A stretch of 64,000 nucleotides of DNA from Parabacteroides goldsteinii (GTDB lineage: Bacteria; Bacteroidota; Bacteroidia; Bacteroidales; Tannerellaceae). Position 1 is the first letter of the stretch, and every line of letters starts with the position of its first letter. Of this stretch, positions 28,150 to 36,362 are shown piece by piece. The translations under genes were made by a program, and so were the position numbers. Below the pieces are notes generated by a model, which was given only the letters and a program-made list of their open reading frames with translations, was not told where the DNA came from and did not search any database. The DNA is taken from contig NZ_JADNBB010000012.1 of the NCBI RefSeq assembly GCF_015550595.1, forward strand, positions 93,440-157,439. The letters run 5' to 3'.

Positions 28150-28290
28150 TCAAACATTCTGTTCAATCTCCATCGGATTAGTTTCCGGATTTGTCACTTC
28201 TTCCAATGTCGTCCCGACGAATAACCACACCATCAGGAGAACAATTGCAATTATCACCCCGATGATCAACCATAGATTTTTCTTTTTCAT
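28150..28290 (-). CDS. 46-residue single-span membrane protein
   Basis: A short leftward gene reading MKKKNLWLIIGVIIAIVLLM, then a continuing hydrophobic stretch to about residue 25 and an acidic tail (EEVTNPETNPMEIEQNV). The basic start, one membrane span and acidic tail form a coherent small membrane protein with the tail outside. It is convergent with mmdB, sharing the terminator between them, and lies 111 bases after the Crp-like gene at 28402, so it could be on that transcript. I recognise no family. It could also be an unexpressed open frame, but composition favours a real gene. Confidence 0.6.
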   Translation of the reverse strand: MKKKNLWLIIGVIIAIVLLMVWLFVGTTLEEVTNPETNPMEIEQNV

Positions 28291-28401
28291 ACCTTATCCT
28301 GTTATTTTATATACTTGAGCTTAAAACAGTATAAGTCGTAATTTAGTTTAAAGAAGACAATCGATTCTGAATAAACATCAGGTAAAGTACATTATTAAAA
28401 G

Positions 28402-28971
28402 CTATTCTTTATTGAGTCGACTCTGCAATTTAGCATAATGCTCAGCCGTCATCTGCAAATAAGAAGCGACCAGATATTGGGGAACTCTTTGAAGAAGTAT
28501 CTGGATCTCATGCGTTTCTATACAATGCCGAATACGCTCTACCGACGACAGATTTCGCATCCAATAAAACTGTTCCTCAAACTCTACAGCATGCTTTTCT
28601 AAAACAGCATAAATCAAACAGATAAAATCATCAAAATGCTGCCACAAATAGTCAAAATTCTTCCGGCTGATACAAAGAGCAGTAGTTCTTTCATTGGCCC
28701 TTACGCAAAAAAATGATTTTTTATGACCTAAAAAACTATGTAAAGGCGTACAAACATCCCCTTCTTTAAAGAAACGGACAACAAACTCTCTTCCATCCTT
28801 TTCAAAATAACAGACACAAAAACCTTCCGATATAAAATACAAATTGTTACATCCAGATCCCGAAGAAACTAACAACTCCTTTTTTGAAAACACTTTTTGC
28901 TCACATAAGGTAGACAATACCTCACAAAAATCGTCAGAAACCGGATAATACTGTTTCAAATAATCATACAT
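28402..28971 (-). CDS. Crp/Fnr-family transcriptional regulator (first of a local pair)
   Basis: A 189-residue protein. The N-terminal cNMP-binding-like barrel runs to about residue 125 (GCNNLYFISEGFCVCYFEKDGREFVVRFFKEGD). It is followed by a dimer helix and a short helix-turn-helix-like end (RVPQYLVASYLQMTAEHYAKLQSRL). The cAMP-contacting Arg-Ser motif of true Crp is not visible, so the effector is unknown. A paralogue with the same YYPVSD(D/E) start lies 400 bases away on the same strand. They may recognise the AATCT-N6-AGATT dyads nearby, which have the 5-6-5 geometry of Crp sites. Confidence 0.85.
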   Translation of the reverse strand: MYDYLKQYYPVSDDFCEVLSTLCEQKVFSKKELLVSSGSGCNNLYFISEGFCVCYFEKDGREFVVRFFKEGDVCTPLHSFLGHKKSFFCVRANERTTALCISRKNFDYLWQHFDDFICLIYAVLEKHAVEFEEQFYWMRNLSSVERIRHCIETHEIQILLQRVPQYLVASYLQMTAEHYAKLQSRLNKE

Positions 28972-29371
28972 AAGCTTGGCATTTCAAACATCCATCAGTT
29001 CCCGGAATGGATGTATTAAAATAAAGAAGGCGCAGGAACTGTAATCTACACTCAATCTGGAGGCTCTCGACTGCCCACGATAATAAGTATAAACAACAGC
29101 CCACGCCCTTTATCCTGATCATACAAAACAATGTATGTTATTAACAAGAAAAGAAACGTGAGCGTTTGCTGCCTACTATCCCTATTATCGCTAAGAAATT
29201 GTCGAGATTTCCAGATTAAGGATAATATTTTTTAAACGCTTCTCATTGATTCATATACTGCAGGTCTTACAACTCTTTGCTTCAAACACTGCATTCAAGA
29301 CAAAGATACATGAAAAAGAATATAATCAAAAGAGAAACGCCTGTTTGAACAAAAAAAACTGTTTATGTTAT
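28972..29371. other. 400-base intergenic region between two Crp-like genes
   Basis: No gene could be supported here. A possible leftward promoter is TTTG-N18-TATCTTTG (plus-strand 29330 to 29301), which would give the gene at 28971 a leader of about 320 bases. Close to the start codon an inverted repeat ACATCCAT/ATGGATGT (28988-29014) could form a hairpin 17 bases before the ATG. A half-site CCAGATTAAG of the local regulatory dyad occurs near 29211-29220. Confidence 0.35.
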
Positions 29372-29977
29372 TTATATATTTTTATTCCGACGAGCCAGAA
29401 TCTTGGCAAAAGTTTCAGGGGTCATATTCAAATAAGAAGCGATACAATATTGAGGTACATGTCTCATCAAATACTGGATTTCATGCGTTTCGCTGTAATG
29501 TTTCACACGATCTTCAGCACAATTACTACGCATCAGATAATGCTTTTCTTCCAATCCTATCACATAACTTTCAAGCACTTTATAAAATAGCAATACAAAA
29601 TCATGATATTTATGCCAGAAATAATCAAAATTATCCCGACTAACACAAATGGCAAGTGTATCTTCTGTCGCTTTTAAGTTCAGAAATGCTTTCTGGCGTG
29701 AAAGAAAAGTATGAAACAGCATTCCAAAATCGCCCTCCTTGAAAAAATAAAGTATATATTCCTTACCGTCTTTCACATAAAAGCAGGAACAAAATCCTCT
29801 CATAATAATATATACATTATGACATACTCGGTCTTCACTGACAAAAAGCTCTCCTTTCTTAAAGCTGACCAAAAGACACTTCTCAAACAAGTCATCACAC
29901 AATTCATCAGATACCGGATAATATTCTCTCAAATAACGACACATCAAATTATAGGTCTCATCGTATAAGTCTTCCAT
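29372..29977 (-). CDS. Crp/Fnr-family transcriptional regulator (second of a local pair)
   Basis: A 201-residue protein with a cNMP-binding-like barrel (VCHNVYIIMRGFCSCFYVKDGKEYILYFFKEGD) and a C-terminal helix-turn-helix-like segment (HVPQYCIASYLNMTPETFAKILARR). It is clearly paralogous to the gene at 28402-28971. The frame is open to a TTG at 30013, with ATGs at 30010 and 30007; I prefer ATG 29977 because AGAGGA lies five bases upstream. Its likely promoter (30142-30149) carries a copy of the AATCT-type dyad, suggesting autoregulation or cross-regulation. Effector unknown. Confidence 0.85.
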   Translation of the reverse strand: MEDLYDETYNLMCRYLREYYPVSDELCDDLFEKCLLVSFKKGELFVSEDRVCHNVYIIMRGFCSCFYVKDGKEYILYFFKEGDFGMLFHTFLSRQKAFLNLKATEDTLAICVSRDNFDYFWHKYHDFVLLFYKVLESYVIGLEEKHYLMRSNCAEDRVKHYSETHEIQYLMRHVPQYCIASYLNMTPETFAKILARRNKNI

Positions 29978-30141
29978 ATTCCTCTTTATTGGCTTTTGTT
30001 CGATCATCATCAATTCTTTAGATAATACTTTCTATTTCTAATTGACACAAAGCCATAATTTGTGACAGTTTAGATTAACAAAAACACCTCAGATCCTTTT
30101 ATTAGCCTAGAACTGATAAAAACCAGGGTATTGTTTATATA

Positions 30142-30192
30142 CAAAGTTAGAGAACCGTCAACAAATATTTCTTAATCTAAAATAAGATCAGA
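30142..30192 (-). promoter_or_regulatory. promoter with regulatory dyad upstream of the second Crp-like gene
   Basis: Read leftward, TAACTTTG (plus-strand 30149-30142) is a -7 box. The dyad AATCT-N6-AGATC lies at 30174-30189, its centre about 33 bases upstream of the box. This is one of four dyad copies in the 30-38 kb region. One half-site has a mismatch. The leader to the regulator gene would be about 160 bases. Confidence 0.5.
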
Positions 30193-30210
30193 CCCGTGAG
30201 GTCAAAGTTA

Positions 30211-30621
30211 TCAGTGGGTAGAAGAATTTGTATTAAAACTATCCAAAACCAGTATGCTATCCTTTTGAAGTAGACTATCCAAACTTATTTCAACCGAATC
30301 CGCCGAGTGATATGTTGGCACTTTATCCATATCCAAATGATGATCCGTTCCTTCAGAGATACTGAAAAACAGATAACCTCCGACCGAACCAACTATAAGC
30401 AATCCTATCGCCGCAGCATACCATTTATACTGTTTATACCATTCAAACCTAACTCTAACAAAAGTTTCTTCCTCAACCATTAATCTCATTCGCCTCAAAG
30501 TATCCCGACAAACCTTACAACGAATCAAATGAAACTGCAAATCTTCCGTTTCACTCCGGTTCATCTTATTCTGTAAATAAGCCAATAGCTCCTTCTCTTT
30601 ATACTCTTTACATGCAGCCAT
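30211..30621 (-). CDS. probable anti-sigma factor (zinc-finger type, one membrane span)
   Basis: A 136-residue protein. The N-terminal part carries an HX3CX2C motif (HLIRCKVC, residues 27-34), typical of zinc-binding anti-sigma domains. A membrane span follows near 68-86 (WYAAAIGLLIVGSVGGYLFF), then a Ser/Asp-rich periplasmic tail of about 45 residues. The gene starts one base after the stop of the sigma factor gene, the usual sigma/anti-sigma order. It should hold the sigma factor at the membrane until a periplasmic signal arrives. The tail is too short for a folded sensor domain. Confidence 0.75.
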   Translation of the reverse strand: MAACKEYKEKELLAYLQNKMNRSETEDLQFHLIRCKVCRDTLRRMRLMVEEETFVRVRFEWYKQYKWYAAAIGLLIVGSVGGYLFFSISEGTDHHLDMDKVPTYHSADSVEISLDSLLQKDSILVLDSFNTNSSTH

Positions 30622-30622
30622 A

Positions 30623-31816
30623 TCAATCCTCCTTTCCTCCTTTCAAAAGCATTTCCATAAAACGCTCTTTCAATATTTTACGTACCCGCGATACATCCTG
30701 ACGCAATTTATTTTCTAATTTTCGGATATCATTGTCTGATCCCCCCGGTAGCTGCATTATCGCTATCTCCCGATACGACTGACCTCCGATATAATATAAT
30801 CGCAGAACTTCCACTTTATTCTCCAATCCGGAGACCAGTTTGCTATACCAAGGTTCACTCCTATCCCACAAGACAACCATAAAAGCACATTTTACCTCAT
30901 ATTCGTTTTGCATATCAACGTCCAGAAGAGGATTCCCCATGTCCACTACCCTCTCTAAACAGCTGTTAGTATCAATCGATTGAGAGATTACATCAGATAT
31001 AACGACCGGATCATCCAACGATACGAACTCTTTTCTCACAGCATTCCTACGCTCCGCCTCATAACACTTATTCATACAAATACGACCAATATAATGCCTG
31101 AAATGAGCCCCTGTTTCAAATACCGGAAGCAAACCGGCTACTGTCTTATCATGTAATAGCAGTGATACGTCACTCCATATATCCGCTATTGTCTCCTCTT
31201 TATATAGTTTGGAGAAAAGATAGTTGGAAGTGACATATTCCGCCATTTTTTTCACCAACAAATAAATAACAGACCAAAATTCTTTATCTTCTTTCTTTAG
31301 ATAATGAAATAAATTATTCAACCCCAAAGGATAACGCCTGCCACAAGCCATTTCGCACCGAGATTCCAAGTCTAAAGGAGACTTAATGGTATTAAACTCA
31401 CGAAACAAAAGGATATTCTCATCCTGTGCAACCATTTTTGAGAATTTATATGCCAAAGTATAAGGAGGTATTACCAGGTCTGCGTCAATAGTGGGCAATG
31501 TATTATTCTGCCATAAACGATCAACCATCCGCTTTCTCATAAAAAACAGAAAACGTTGAAACGGTTCCATATCTTTTTGTTTCTGAAGAAAACCCGCATA
31601 ATCCATCCTTGAATAAAAAAGAGTCAGAAGTTCCTTTCTCCACTGTTTGAACCTCTCCCGATCTTCCCATGTTTCATCCGCTGGTAGGGATAGTAACGAG
31701 CACAAAATATCAGTTTCCTCTTCTACTGATGAAAGTAATCCCCATTCAACAAGCCTATAACGCTCACATTCTTTTCTGATTATCTCCGATATTAGATTTT
31801 CCATCTTGCCTGTCAT
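30623..31816 (-). CDS. sigma-70-family (ECF-like) factor with a long N-terminal extension
   Basis: A 397-residue protein, about twice the size of a usual ECF factor. Residues 1-180 have no recognised domain. A region-2-like segment follows (about 186-270: EFWSVIYLLVKKMAEYVTSNYLF ... ETIADIWSDV ... FRHYIGRICMNKCYEAERR), then a linker and a region-4-like helix-turn-helix near the end (KVEVLRLYYIGGQSYREIA ... RQDVSRVRKILKER). The frame opens at a TTG (31852); ATG 31816 is preferred since AGAGAG precedes it. The next gene is a zinc-type anti-sigma factor. It is divergent from a lipoprotein/protease operon and shares a regulatory dyad with it. It could instead be a sigma-like helical regulator without core-RNAP binding. 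Confidence 0.72.
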   Translation of the reverse strand: MTGKMENLISEIIRKECERYRLVEWGLLSSVEEETDILCSLLSLPADETWEDRERFKQWRKELLTLFYSRMDYAGFLQKQKDMEPFQRFLFFMRKRMVDRLWQNNTLPTIDADLVIPPYTLAYKFSKMVAQDENILLFREFNTIKSPLDLESRCEMACGRRYPLGLNNLFHYLKKEDKEFWSVIYLLVKKMAEYVTSNYLFSKLYKEETIADIWSDVSLLLHDKTVAGLLPVFETGAHFRHYIGRICMNKCYEAERRNAVRKEFVSLDDPVVISDVISQSIDTNSCLERVVDMGNPLLDVDMQNEYEVKCAFMVVLWDRSEPWYSKLVSGLENKVEVLRLYYIGGQSYREIAIMQLPGGSDNDIRKLENKLRQDVSRVRKILKERFMEMLLKGGKED

Positions 31817-31868
31817 AACTCTCTGTTTTAATTTGCTAATGAATAGCTTCAACGCCTGTATTTCATGA

Positions 31869-31876
31869 CAAATATA
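31869..31876 (-). promoter_or_regulatory. -7 box of the sigma/anti-sigma operon
   Basis: Read leftward TATATTTG (plus-strand 31876-31869). The centre of the shared dyad at 31902-31917 is about 33 bases upstream, the same geometry as at the second Crp-like gene. Confidence 0.55.
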
Positions 31877-31898
31877 ACAACACAGACAGCCAGAATTT

Positions 31899-31943
31899 CT
31901 TAATCTACATCAAGATTTATCACAAATAAGAACTATACATTTG
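31899..31943 (+). promoter_or_regulatory. dyad-containing promoter of the LPP20-like/protease operon
   Basis: The dyad TTAATCT-N6-AGATTTA spans 31900-31919 and the -7 box TACATTTG is at 31936-31943. There is no TTTG at the usual -33 position; the right half-site occupies that place. Distance from the C before the dyad to the -7 box is 37 bases, identical to the promoters at 33947 and 37820. Confidence 0.65.
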
Positions 31944-32007
31944 CCACAAAACAGCAAAGCACGACAAGTATAATAAACAATCATACTAATTATAAATACA
32001 GAACAAT

Positions 32008-32565
32008 ATGAAGAACATCTATTATTTGCTGGCAGCAACCTCTATTTCCTTAATTACTTTTACCGCTTGCGGTAGTTCCAAACAGATTCCACAAGGTGAT
32101 ACAGTAGTCATTGTTCCTTGTTCAGGTCCTGACTACTCCACAAGCAATGAATATGTGCGTGCCAGCGCGATGGGATTATCGACAGATATGAACATAGCCA
32201 AGAAAAAGGCTTTATCTTCCGCACGGTCGGAAATAGCGACAGCTATTGAAGCAAAGGTCAAAATATTAACAGAAGATTATATTTCATCCTATCAGAATGG
32301 AGAAAATGATGAAAGTAAAAGGCGTTTTCAAGAAATGGCACGCACAGTTGTCAACAGGAAGTTAAACGGAGTACGCACTATATGCGAACAAACCATGAAA
32401 AGCCCGGAAGGGAATTATAAGGTGTACGTTGCCGTTGAATTTGCCAACAAGGAGTTATTAAAGGATATTGTGAAAAACATACAGGAAGACAAAACGCTAA
32501 GAACTGATTTTGAATACGAGAAGTTTAAAAAACTTTTTGAAGAAGAAATGGGCAAAACAGAATAA
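32008..32565 (+). CDS. LPP20-like lipoprotein
   Basis: A 185-residue lipoprotein. The signal ends in a lipobox FTAC with Cys near residue 21. The mature part has the layout of LPP20/FlgT-N domains: ASAMGLSTDMNIAKKKALSSARSEIATAIEAKVKILTEDY, then a second alpha/beta unit ending YKVYVAVEFANKELLKDI. Members are outer membrane or periplasmic lipoproteins of mostly unknown job, often near envelope-assembly genes. It is the first gene of an operon with the transglutaminase-like protease 21 bases downstream, driven by a dyad-type promoter. Confidence 0.75.
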   Translation: MKNIYYLLAATSISLITFTACGSSKQIPQGDTVVIVPCSGPDYSTSNEYVRASAMGLSTDMNIAKKKALSSARSEIATAIEAKVKILTEDYISSYQNGENDESKRRFQEMARTVVNRKLNGVRTICEQTMKSPEGNYKVYVAVEFANKELLKDIVKNIQEDKTLRTDFEYEKFKKLFEEEMGKTE

Positions 32566-32586
32566 CCATCTTACAATTCACAAATA

Positions 32587-33942
32587 ATGAAACGGCTTCA
32601 TCCTCTTTTATACTTCTTATGTTTGTTGACAACTTCTCTTCTCCAGGGACAATCCCTTCAAGAGGAGTATATACACTTTGCACAGAAACAGCAACAAGAA
32701 TACACAGACTTCAGAAGAAAAGAGAATGAAGCTTTTTCTAAATTTCTACAGAAAGACTGGACTGGTTATCATCAGGAAAATCCGGTAGAACGACCTGCCA
32801 AGCCAAGCCCTAAAGAACCTCTACTCACACAGAAGCACCCGGGATATAAACCGGTCGATATTCCGAAAGTTGTCGACAGACCAGTTAATAATCCCAGTTC
32901 CGCACAAGAGAAAGACGAATGGTTGAAAGAGCCGTTCATCCTATCCGGCATATCGGAAAAAGAGATTGCTTACGCCTGGGAGTCACTCAGTCAAACCTCA
33001 TATGAACCTTTTATACGCCATTCTCTTCAAATGAAGAAAGAGAACCATTGGTGCGATTGGGCCTATGTCCTGTTCATTCGCCAGTTAGCCGACAAGTTAT
33101 GCCGAGAATCCGACAACAATTCAAAAATTATCATACAAATGTTTCTTTTATGCCAATCGGAATATAAAGTCAGATGCGGACGCAGTGGCGATCAGCTGGT
33201 ATTACTTATTCCCACCGATTGTATGCTCTATAATAAAATGTACCTGAACATTGACAATGAGAAATATTTTATATTTGGCTACGAAACATATAATCGTCAA
33301 TCGGTTTATACTTTCCAAAAAGATTTCGACCTATCCAATCGAAAAGTTAGTATGTATATATTACCCGGACAAACAATGTCGGCTGAGACTCTTTACTCCC
33401 GGGTTTATTCAAACCGGCAGATCGCTATAAATGCAAATACAAATAAATCTCTGATCGATTTATATAAAGAATATCCCCAATGTGATTTTAGTGTTTACCT
33501 GAAAGCACCGGCCAGTCAGGAAGTAAGCCTTTCGGTTCTTCCATCCTTAAAGAAAGCTATTCACGGGAAAACAACAAAAGAAGCAGCCGGTATTCTATTG
33601 TATTTCGTACAAACGGCATTCAAATACCAAACAGATCAGCAACAATTCGGTTTCGAAAAACCATTCTTTATCGATGAATGTTTCTACTATCCGGCCTGCG
33701 ACTGTGAAGACCGTGCCGTACTATATGCTTTCTTAATACGTACACTTTTAAATCTGAACGTAGTTCTACTGGACTACCCTCAACATATAGCTACAGCTGT
33801 TTGCTTCGATGAAAATATACCCGGGGATCATTTGGAGATAGATGGCAAACGATATATGATCTGTGATCCGAGCTATATTAATGCAGGAATAGGGATGGCT
33901 ATGCCGGCATTAAAAAATACAGAAGCGAAAATAATAAGATAA
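32587..33942 (+). CDS. secreted transglutaminase-like cysteine protease family protein (paralogue 1)
   Basis: A 451-residue protein. A signal peptide of about 21 residues is followed by an amphipathic helical stretch (EEYIHFAQKQQQEYTDFRRK ... FLQKDW), a Pro-rich linker (about 65-110) and a C-terminal transglutaminase-like domain. The probable triad is Cys373 (in CDCEDRA), His400 (PQHIATAV) and Asp427 (CDPSY), each 27 residues apart. The DCED context is typical of bacterial transglutaminase-like cysteine peptidases. It acts outside the inner membrane; the substrate is unknown. A paralogue with the same spacing is encoded at 36363. Confidence 0.8.
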   Translation: MKRLHPLLYFLCLLTTSLLQGQSLQEEYIHFAQKQQQEYTDFRRKENEAFSKFLQKDWTGYHQENPVERPAKPSPKEPLLTQKHPGYKPVDIPKVVDRPVNNPSSAQEKDEWLKEPFILSGISEKEIAYAWESLSQTSYEPFIRHSLQMKKENHWCDWAYVLFIRQLADKLCRESDNNSKIIIQMFLLCQSEYKVRCGRSGDQLVLLIPTDCMLYNKMYLNIDNEKYFIFGYETYNRQSVYTFQKDFDLSNRKVSMYILPGQTMSAETLYSRVYSNRQIAINANTNKSLIDLYKEYPQCDFSVYLKAPASQEVSLSVLPSLKKAIHGKTTKEAAGILLYFVQTAFKYQTDQQQFGFEKPFFIDECFYYPACDCEDRAVLYAFLIRTLLNLNVVLLDYPQHIATAVCFDENIPGDHLEIDGKRYMICDPSYINAGIGMAMPALKNTEAKIIR

Positions 33943-33946
33943 GAGT

Positions 33947-33991
33947 CTTAATCTATATTAAGATTTATTTGAAACAACAGAAATATATTTG
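33947..33991 (+). promoter_or_regulatory. dyad-containing promoter of the DUF5683-like/lipoprotein operon
   Basis: The dyad TTAATCT-N6-AGATTTA spans 33948-33967, starting just after the stop of the upstream gene. The -7 box TATATTTG is at 33984-33991. Spacing is identical to the 31899 and 37820 promoters. No -33 TTTG at 19-21 bases. Confidence 0.65.
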
Positions 33992-34014
33992 CACTCAACT
34001 AATACGCTCACAGC

Positions 34015-34899
34015 ATGAATAACTTTACTTATCGAATAGTCTTATTAATCTGCATGTTAACCATATTCACCAACATACAGGCACAAAAAACAACCGGGCA
34101 CTCCGAAAAGATCCGTCCATCGTGGATGGACAATCCTCCTATCCCCGGAAACAATACTTTTTATTATCGCACCATCGTCAATCAATCATCGACGCTGGAA
34201 CAGGCACGCAATAACAGCTTGACAGACTTGTCCGAATATATTAAAAAGGAGATGGATATTTCCGGCGAAATACGGATACGTACCACATCAGATATGGTAA
34301 ACGACAAAGAAGATATCCAGTCTTACTTCGAATATAATTATGATATAAAAAGCCAGCCTCAAAAAATCATTTACAACAAAGTAGACGAATACTGGGAATA
34401 CATCTGCTATCCGGACGGTTCCTGTAAATATAGTTTACATACCTTATATATGATCGCGAAGGAAAGCAACAAACGGGCCGTATTCGACCAGATACGCTTC
34501 ACGCGCAAATACGGGATCAGTGCCGTTGCACGTTCGATCATACCCGGCTGGGGACAATTATACAAAGGCAGTACAGCCAAAGGATTATGTATCATGGGAG
34601 GAGAAGTAGCTCTTGCCGGAGGTATTATCTCTTTCGAAAGCATGAGAAGCAATTACAGGAAGAAAATACGGCAAACGCAGAATGCCGATCATATTCGTAA
34701 CTACTCTACCAAAGCCAATAACTGCACTACATTCCGGAATATCTGTATAGGAGGAGCCGCTGCTCTATATGTCTATAACCTGGTCGACGCTCTGGTAGCA
34801 AACGGAGCTAAACGAACAATTATCCGGAAAAACAAAATAACCTATTATCCGGTAGCCTCTCCCGATTGTAATGGTGTCGGTTTATCCTATCATTTTTAA
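34015..34899 (+). CDS. exported LPP20-like protein with DUF5683-type membrane segment
   Basis: A 294-residue protein. A signal segment (to about residue 23) is followed by a domain resembling the LPP20-like lipoprotein upstream (RPSWMDNPPIPGNNTFYYRTI ... LEQARNNSLTDLSEYIKKEMDIS). The C-terminal half has SIIPGWGQLYKGSTAKGL, the hallmark of DUF5683-like small membrane domains, with two hydrophobic stretches (about 180-205 and 240-260). It probably spans the inner membrane with its N-terminal domain in the periplasm. Function unknown. It is the first gene of a dyad-controlled transcript. Confidence 0.7.
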   Translation: MNNFTYRIVLLICMLTIFTNIQAQKTTGHSEKIRPSWMDNPPIPGNNTFYYRTIVNQSSTLEQARNNSLTDLSEYIKKEMDISGEIRIRTTSDMVNDKEDIQSYFEYNYDIKSQPQKIIYNKVDEYWEYICYPDGSCKYSLHTLYMIAKESNKRAVFDQIRFTRKYGISAVARSIIPGWGQLYKGSTAKGLCIMGGEVALAGGIISFESMRSNYRKKIRQTQNADHIRNYSTKANNCTTFRNICIGGAAALYVYNLVDALVANGAKRTIIRKNKITYYPVASPDCNGVGLSYHF

Positions 34900-34923
34900 T
34901 TCACATAATAAACAACTATAAAC

Positions 34924-36285
34924 ATGAACAGACTTAAGTATTTGATTTTGACTTGCTCTGCGATTCTTTTTTGCGGAGTGCTCTCTTCCTGTACGGAAGA
35001 CGAAGCGGAAGTAAACGGTAATGTACATGGATACGTTTCGGATGAAACTACCGGTGAACCAATCCGCACAGCCAGCGTCACCCTAAATCCGGGAGGTAAA
35101 AAAACTGCAACCGGCAGTGACGGACGTTTTGAATACAACGACCTGGAAGCCGGACAGTACACCTTACAGGTTTCTAAAGACGGTTATCAAACCAATACGG
35201 CCGGAGTTTCCATCATCGCAGGACAAACGGCACAATGCGATATCTTATTAAAACCTGGCACCGGCAATCTGGCAACCAGTAAGACAGAACTCAATTTCGG
35301 AAAAGACAATACCATTCTTGCTTTCGAAGTAGTAAACACCGGAAAAACAGAAATTCAGTGGAACATAAAAAAAGATTGCAGTTGGATTAAAGATATAGAC
35401 CCTATATCCGGCACTACTGCCGCTGACAAAAAAAGTCCGGTCAGCATCACAATAGATCGTAGCAAACTGGAAGCCGGAAAAACTAATGCAACGACAATCA
35501 TCATTACCTCCAATTCCGGAACGGCAGAAATAAATGTACTTGCCGAAAGTAAAAGTACGACTCCCGATCCGGATGATCCGGAAACTCCCGGCGAAGATAT
35601 CAATATCACAGCCGGCCTGCTGGCCTATTACACTTTCGACAACAGTGATGCAAGCGATATCAGTGGAAACAAAATGAATGGGGTAGCCCTGAACGAACCA
35701 GAGTTTACAACCGACTCACCATCCGGAAAAGGAAAAGCCCTTTTCCTCAATGCAGCCAAGGAACAACTAGTAAATATACCATACAATCCGCTAAAGGGTA
35801 AGTACAGTTACTCTATCTCTTTTTGGATCAAAGATTTCGGATCACTTGGATACATCATCGGAGGTGTCAGTAAAAGTTGGATCGGAGAATGCTATCCGCG
35901 AATTTACGTGGAAGATAACAAATTCGGATTTTCTCACGAAGGTTTCAGTATGCCACTCATGGGATCTATAGAACCTGATCCATTTACTTATCCGGTGAAA
36001 CAATTACAAAACGGGAAATGGCATTCTATTGTCTTCACTGCTTCTGCCAACAAGGATAACAAAGTGGAAAAACTATTGTACATAGACGGAAACCTGGCGG
36101 ACAACCTAACCGCCAAATATAACGTCGGTAATGATGATTCCAGCACTAAAATACAGATAGGCGGTACACTTGACGGTCAGGCTACAGACGCCATGAATAT
36201 GAAAATAGATAATGTACGTCTCTACGATCGGCCACTGACAGCTGCCGAAGTAGAAACTATTTATACTTCTGAAAAAACGCAGTAA
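34924..36285 (+). CDS. multidomain surface lipoprotein: CarboxypepD_reg-like, BACON-like and LamG-like domains
   Basis: A 453-residue lipoprotein with lipobox VLSSC (Cys about 23). Domains in order: carboxypeptidase-regulatory-like (about 33-115: NVHGYVSDETTGEPIRTASVTL), a BACON-like Ig fold (about 118-210, with LNFGKDNTILAFEVVNTGKTEIQWNIKKDCSWIK), an acidic Pro/Asp linker, and a LamG/concanavalin-type lectin domain (about 228-450: LLAYYTFDNSDASDISGNKMNG ... IDNVRLYDRPLTAAEVETIY). This is a surface glycan- or protein-binding layout. No catalytic motif is seen. It is cotranscribed with the DUF5683-like gene 24 bases upstream and followed by a hairpin. Confidence 0.85.
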   Translation: MNRLKYLILTCSAILFCGVLSSCTEDEAEVNGNVHGYVSDETTGEPIRTASVTLNPGGKKTATGSDGRFEYNDLEAGQYTLQVSKDGYQTNTAGVSIIAGQTAQCDILLKPGTGNLATSKTELNFGKDNTILAFEVVNTGKTEIQWNIKKDCSWIKDIDPISGTTAADKKSPVSITIDRSKLEAGKTNATTIIITSNSGTAEINVLAESKSTTPDPDDPETPGEDINITAGLLAYYTFDNSDASDISGNKMNGVALNEPEFTTDSPSGKGKALFLNAAKEQLVNIPYNPLKGKYSYSISFWIKDFGSLGYIIGGVSKSWIGECYPRIYVEDNKFGFSHEGFSMPLMGSIEPDPFTYPVKQLQNGKWHSIVFTASANKDNKVEKLLYIDGNLADNLTAKYNVGNDDSSTKIQIGGTLDGQATDAMNMKIDNVRLYDRPLTAAEVETIYTSEKTQ

Positions 36286-36306
36286 AAACAAACAGATAAT
36301 CAACTG

Positions 36307-36347
36307 AAGGTGTGCTACCTGCAATAGCGAAGGTAACACACCTTTTT
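36307..36347 (+). terminator. hairpin terminator or attenuator before the second transglutaminase-like gene
   Basis: AAGGTGTGCTACCT (36307-36320) pairs with AGGTAACACACCTT (36331-36344) with one C-A mismatch, followed by a T run. The next gene begins only 16 bases later with no promoter of its own in view, so partial read-through is likely. The stem covers an upstream in-frame start at 36312, which is therefore rejected. Confidence 0.75.
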
Positions 36348-36362
36348 ATTCTTTCTATTGCC

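Noticed and set aside
34015-34899. The TTTG at 33968-33971 as a -33 element of the 33984 promoter.
   Set aside because: Its spacing to the -7 box is only 12 bases, while the consensus needs about 19-21.
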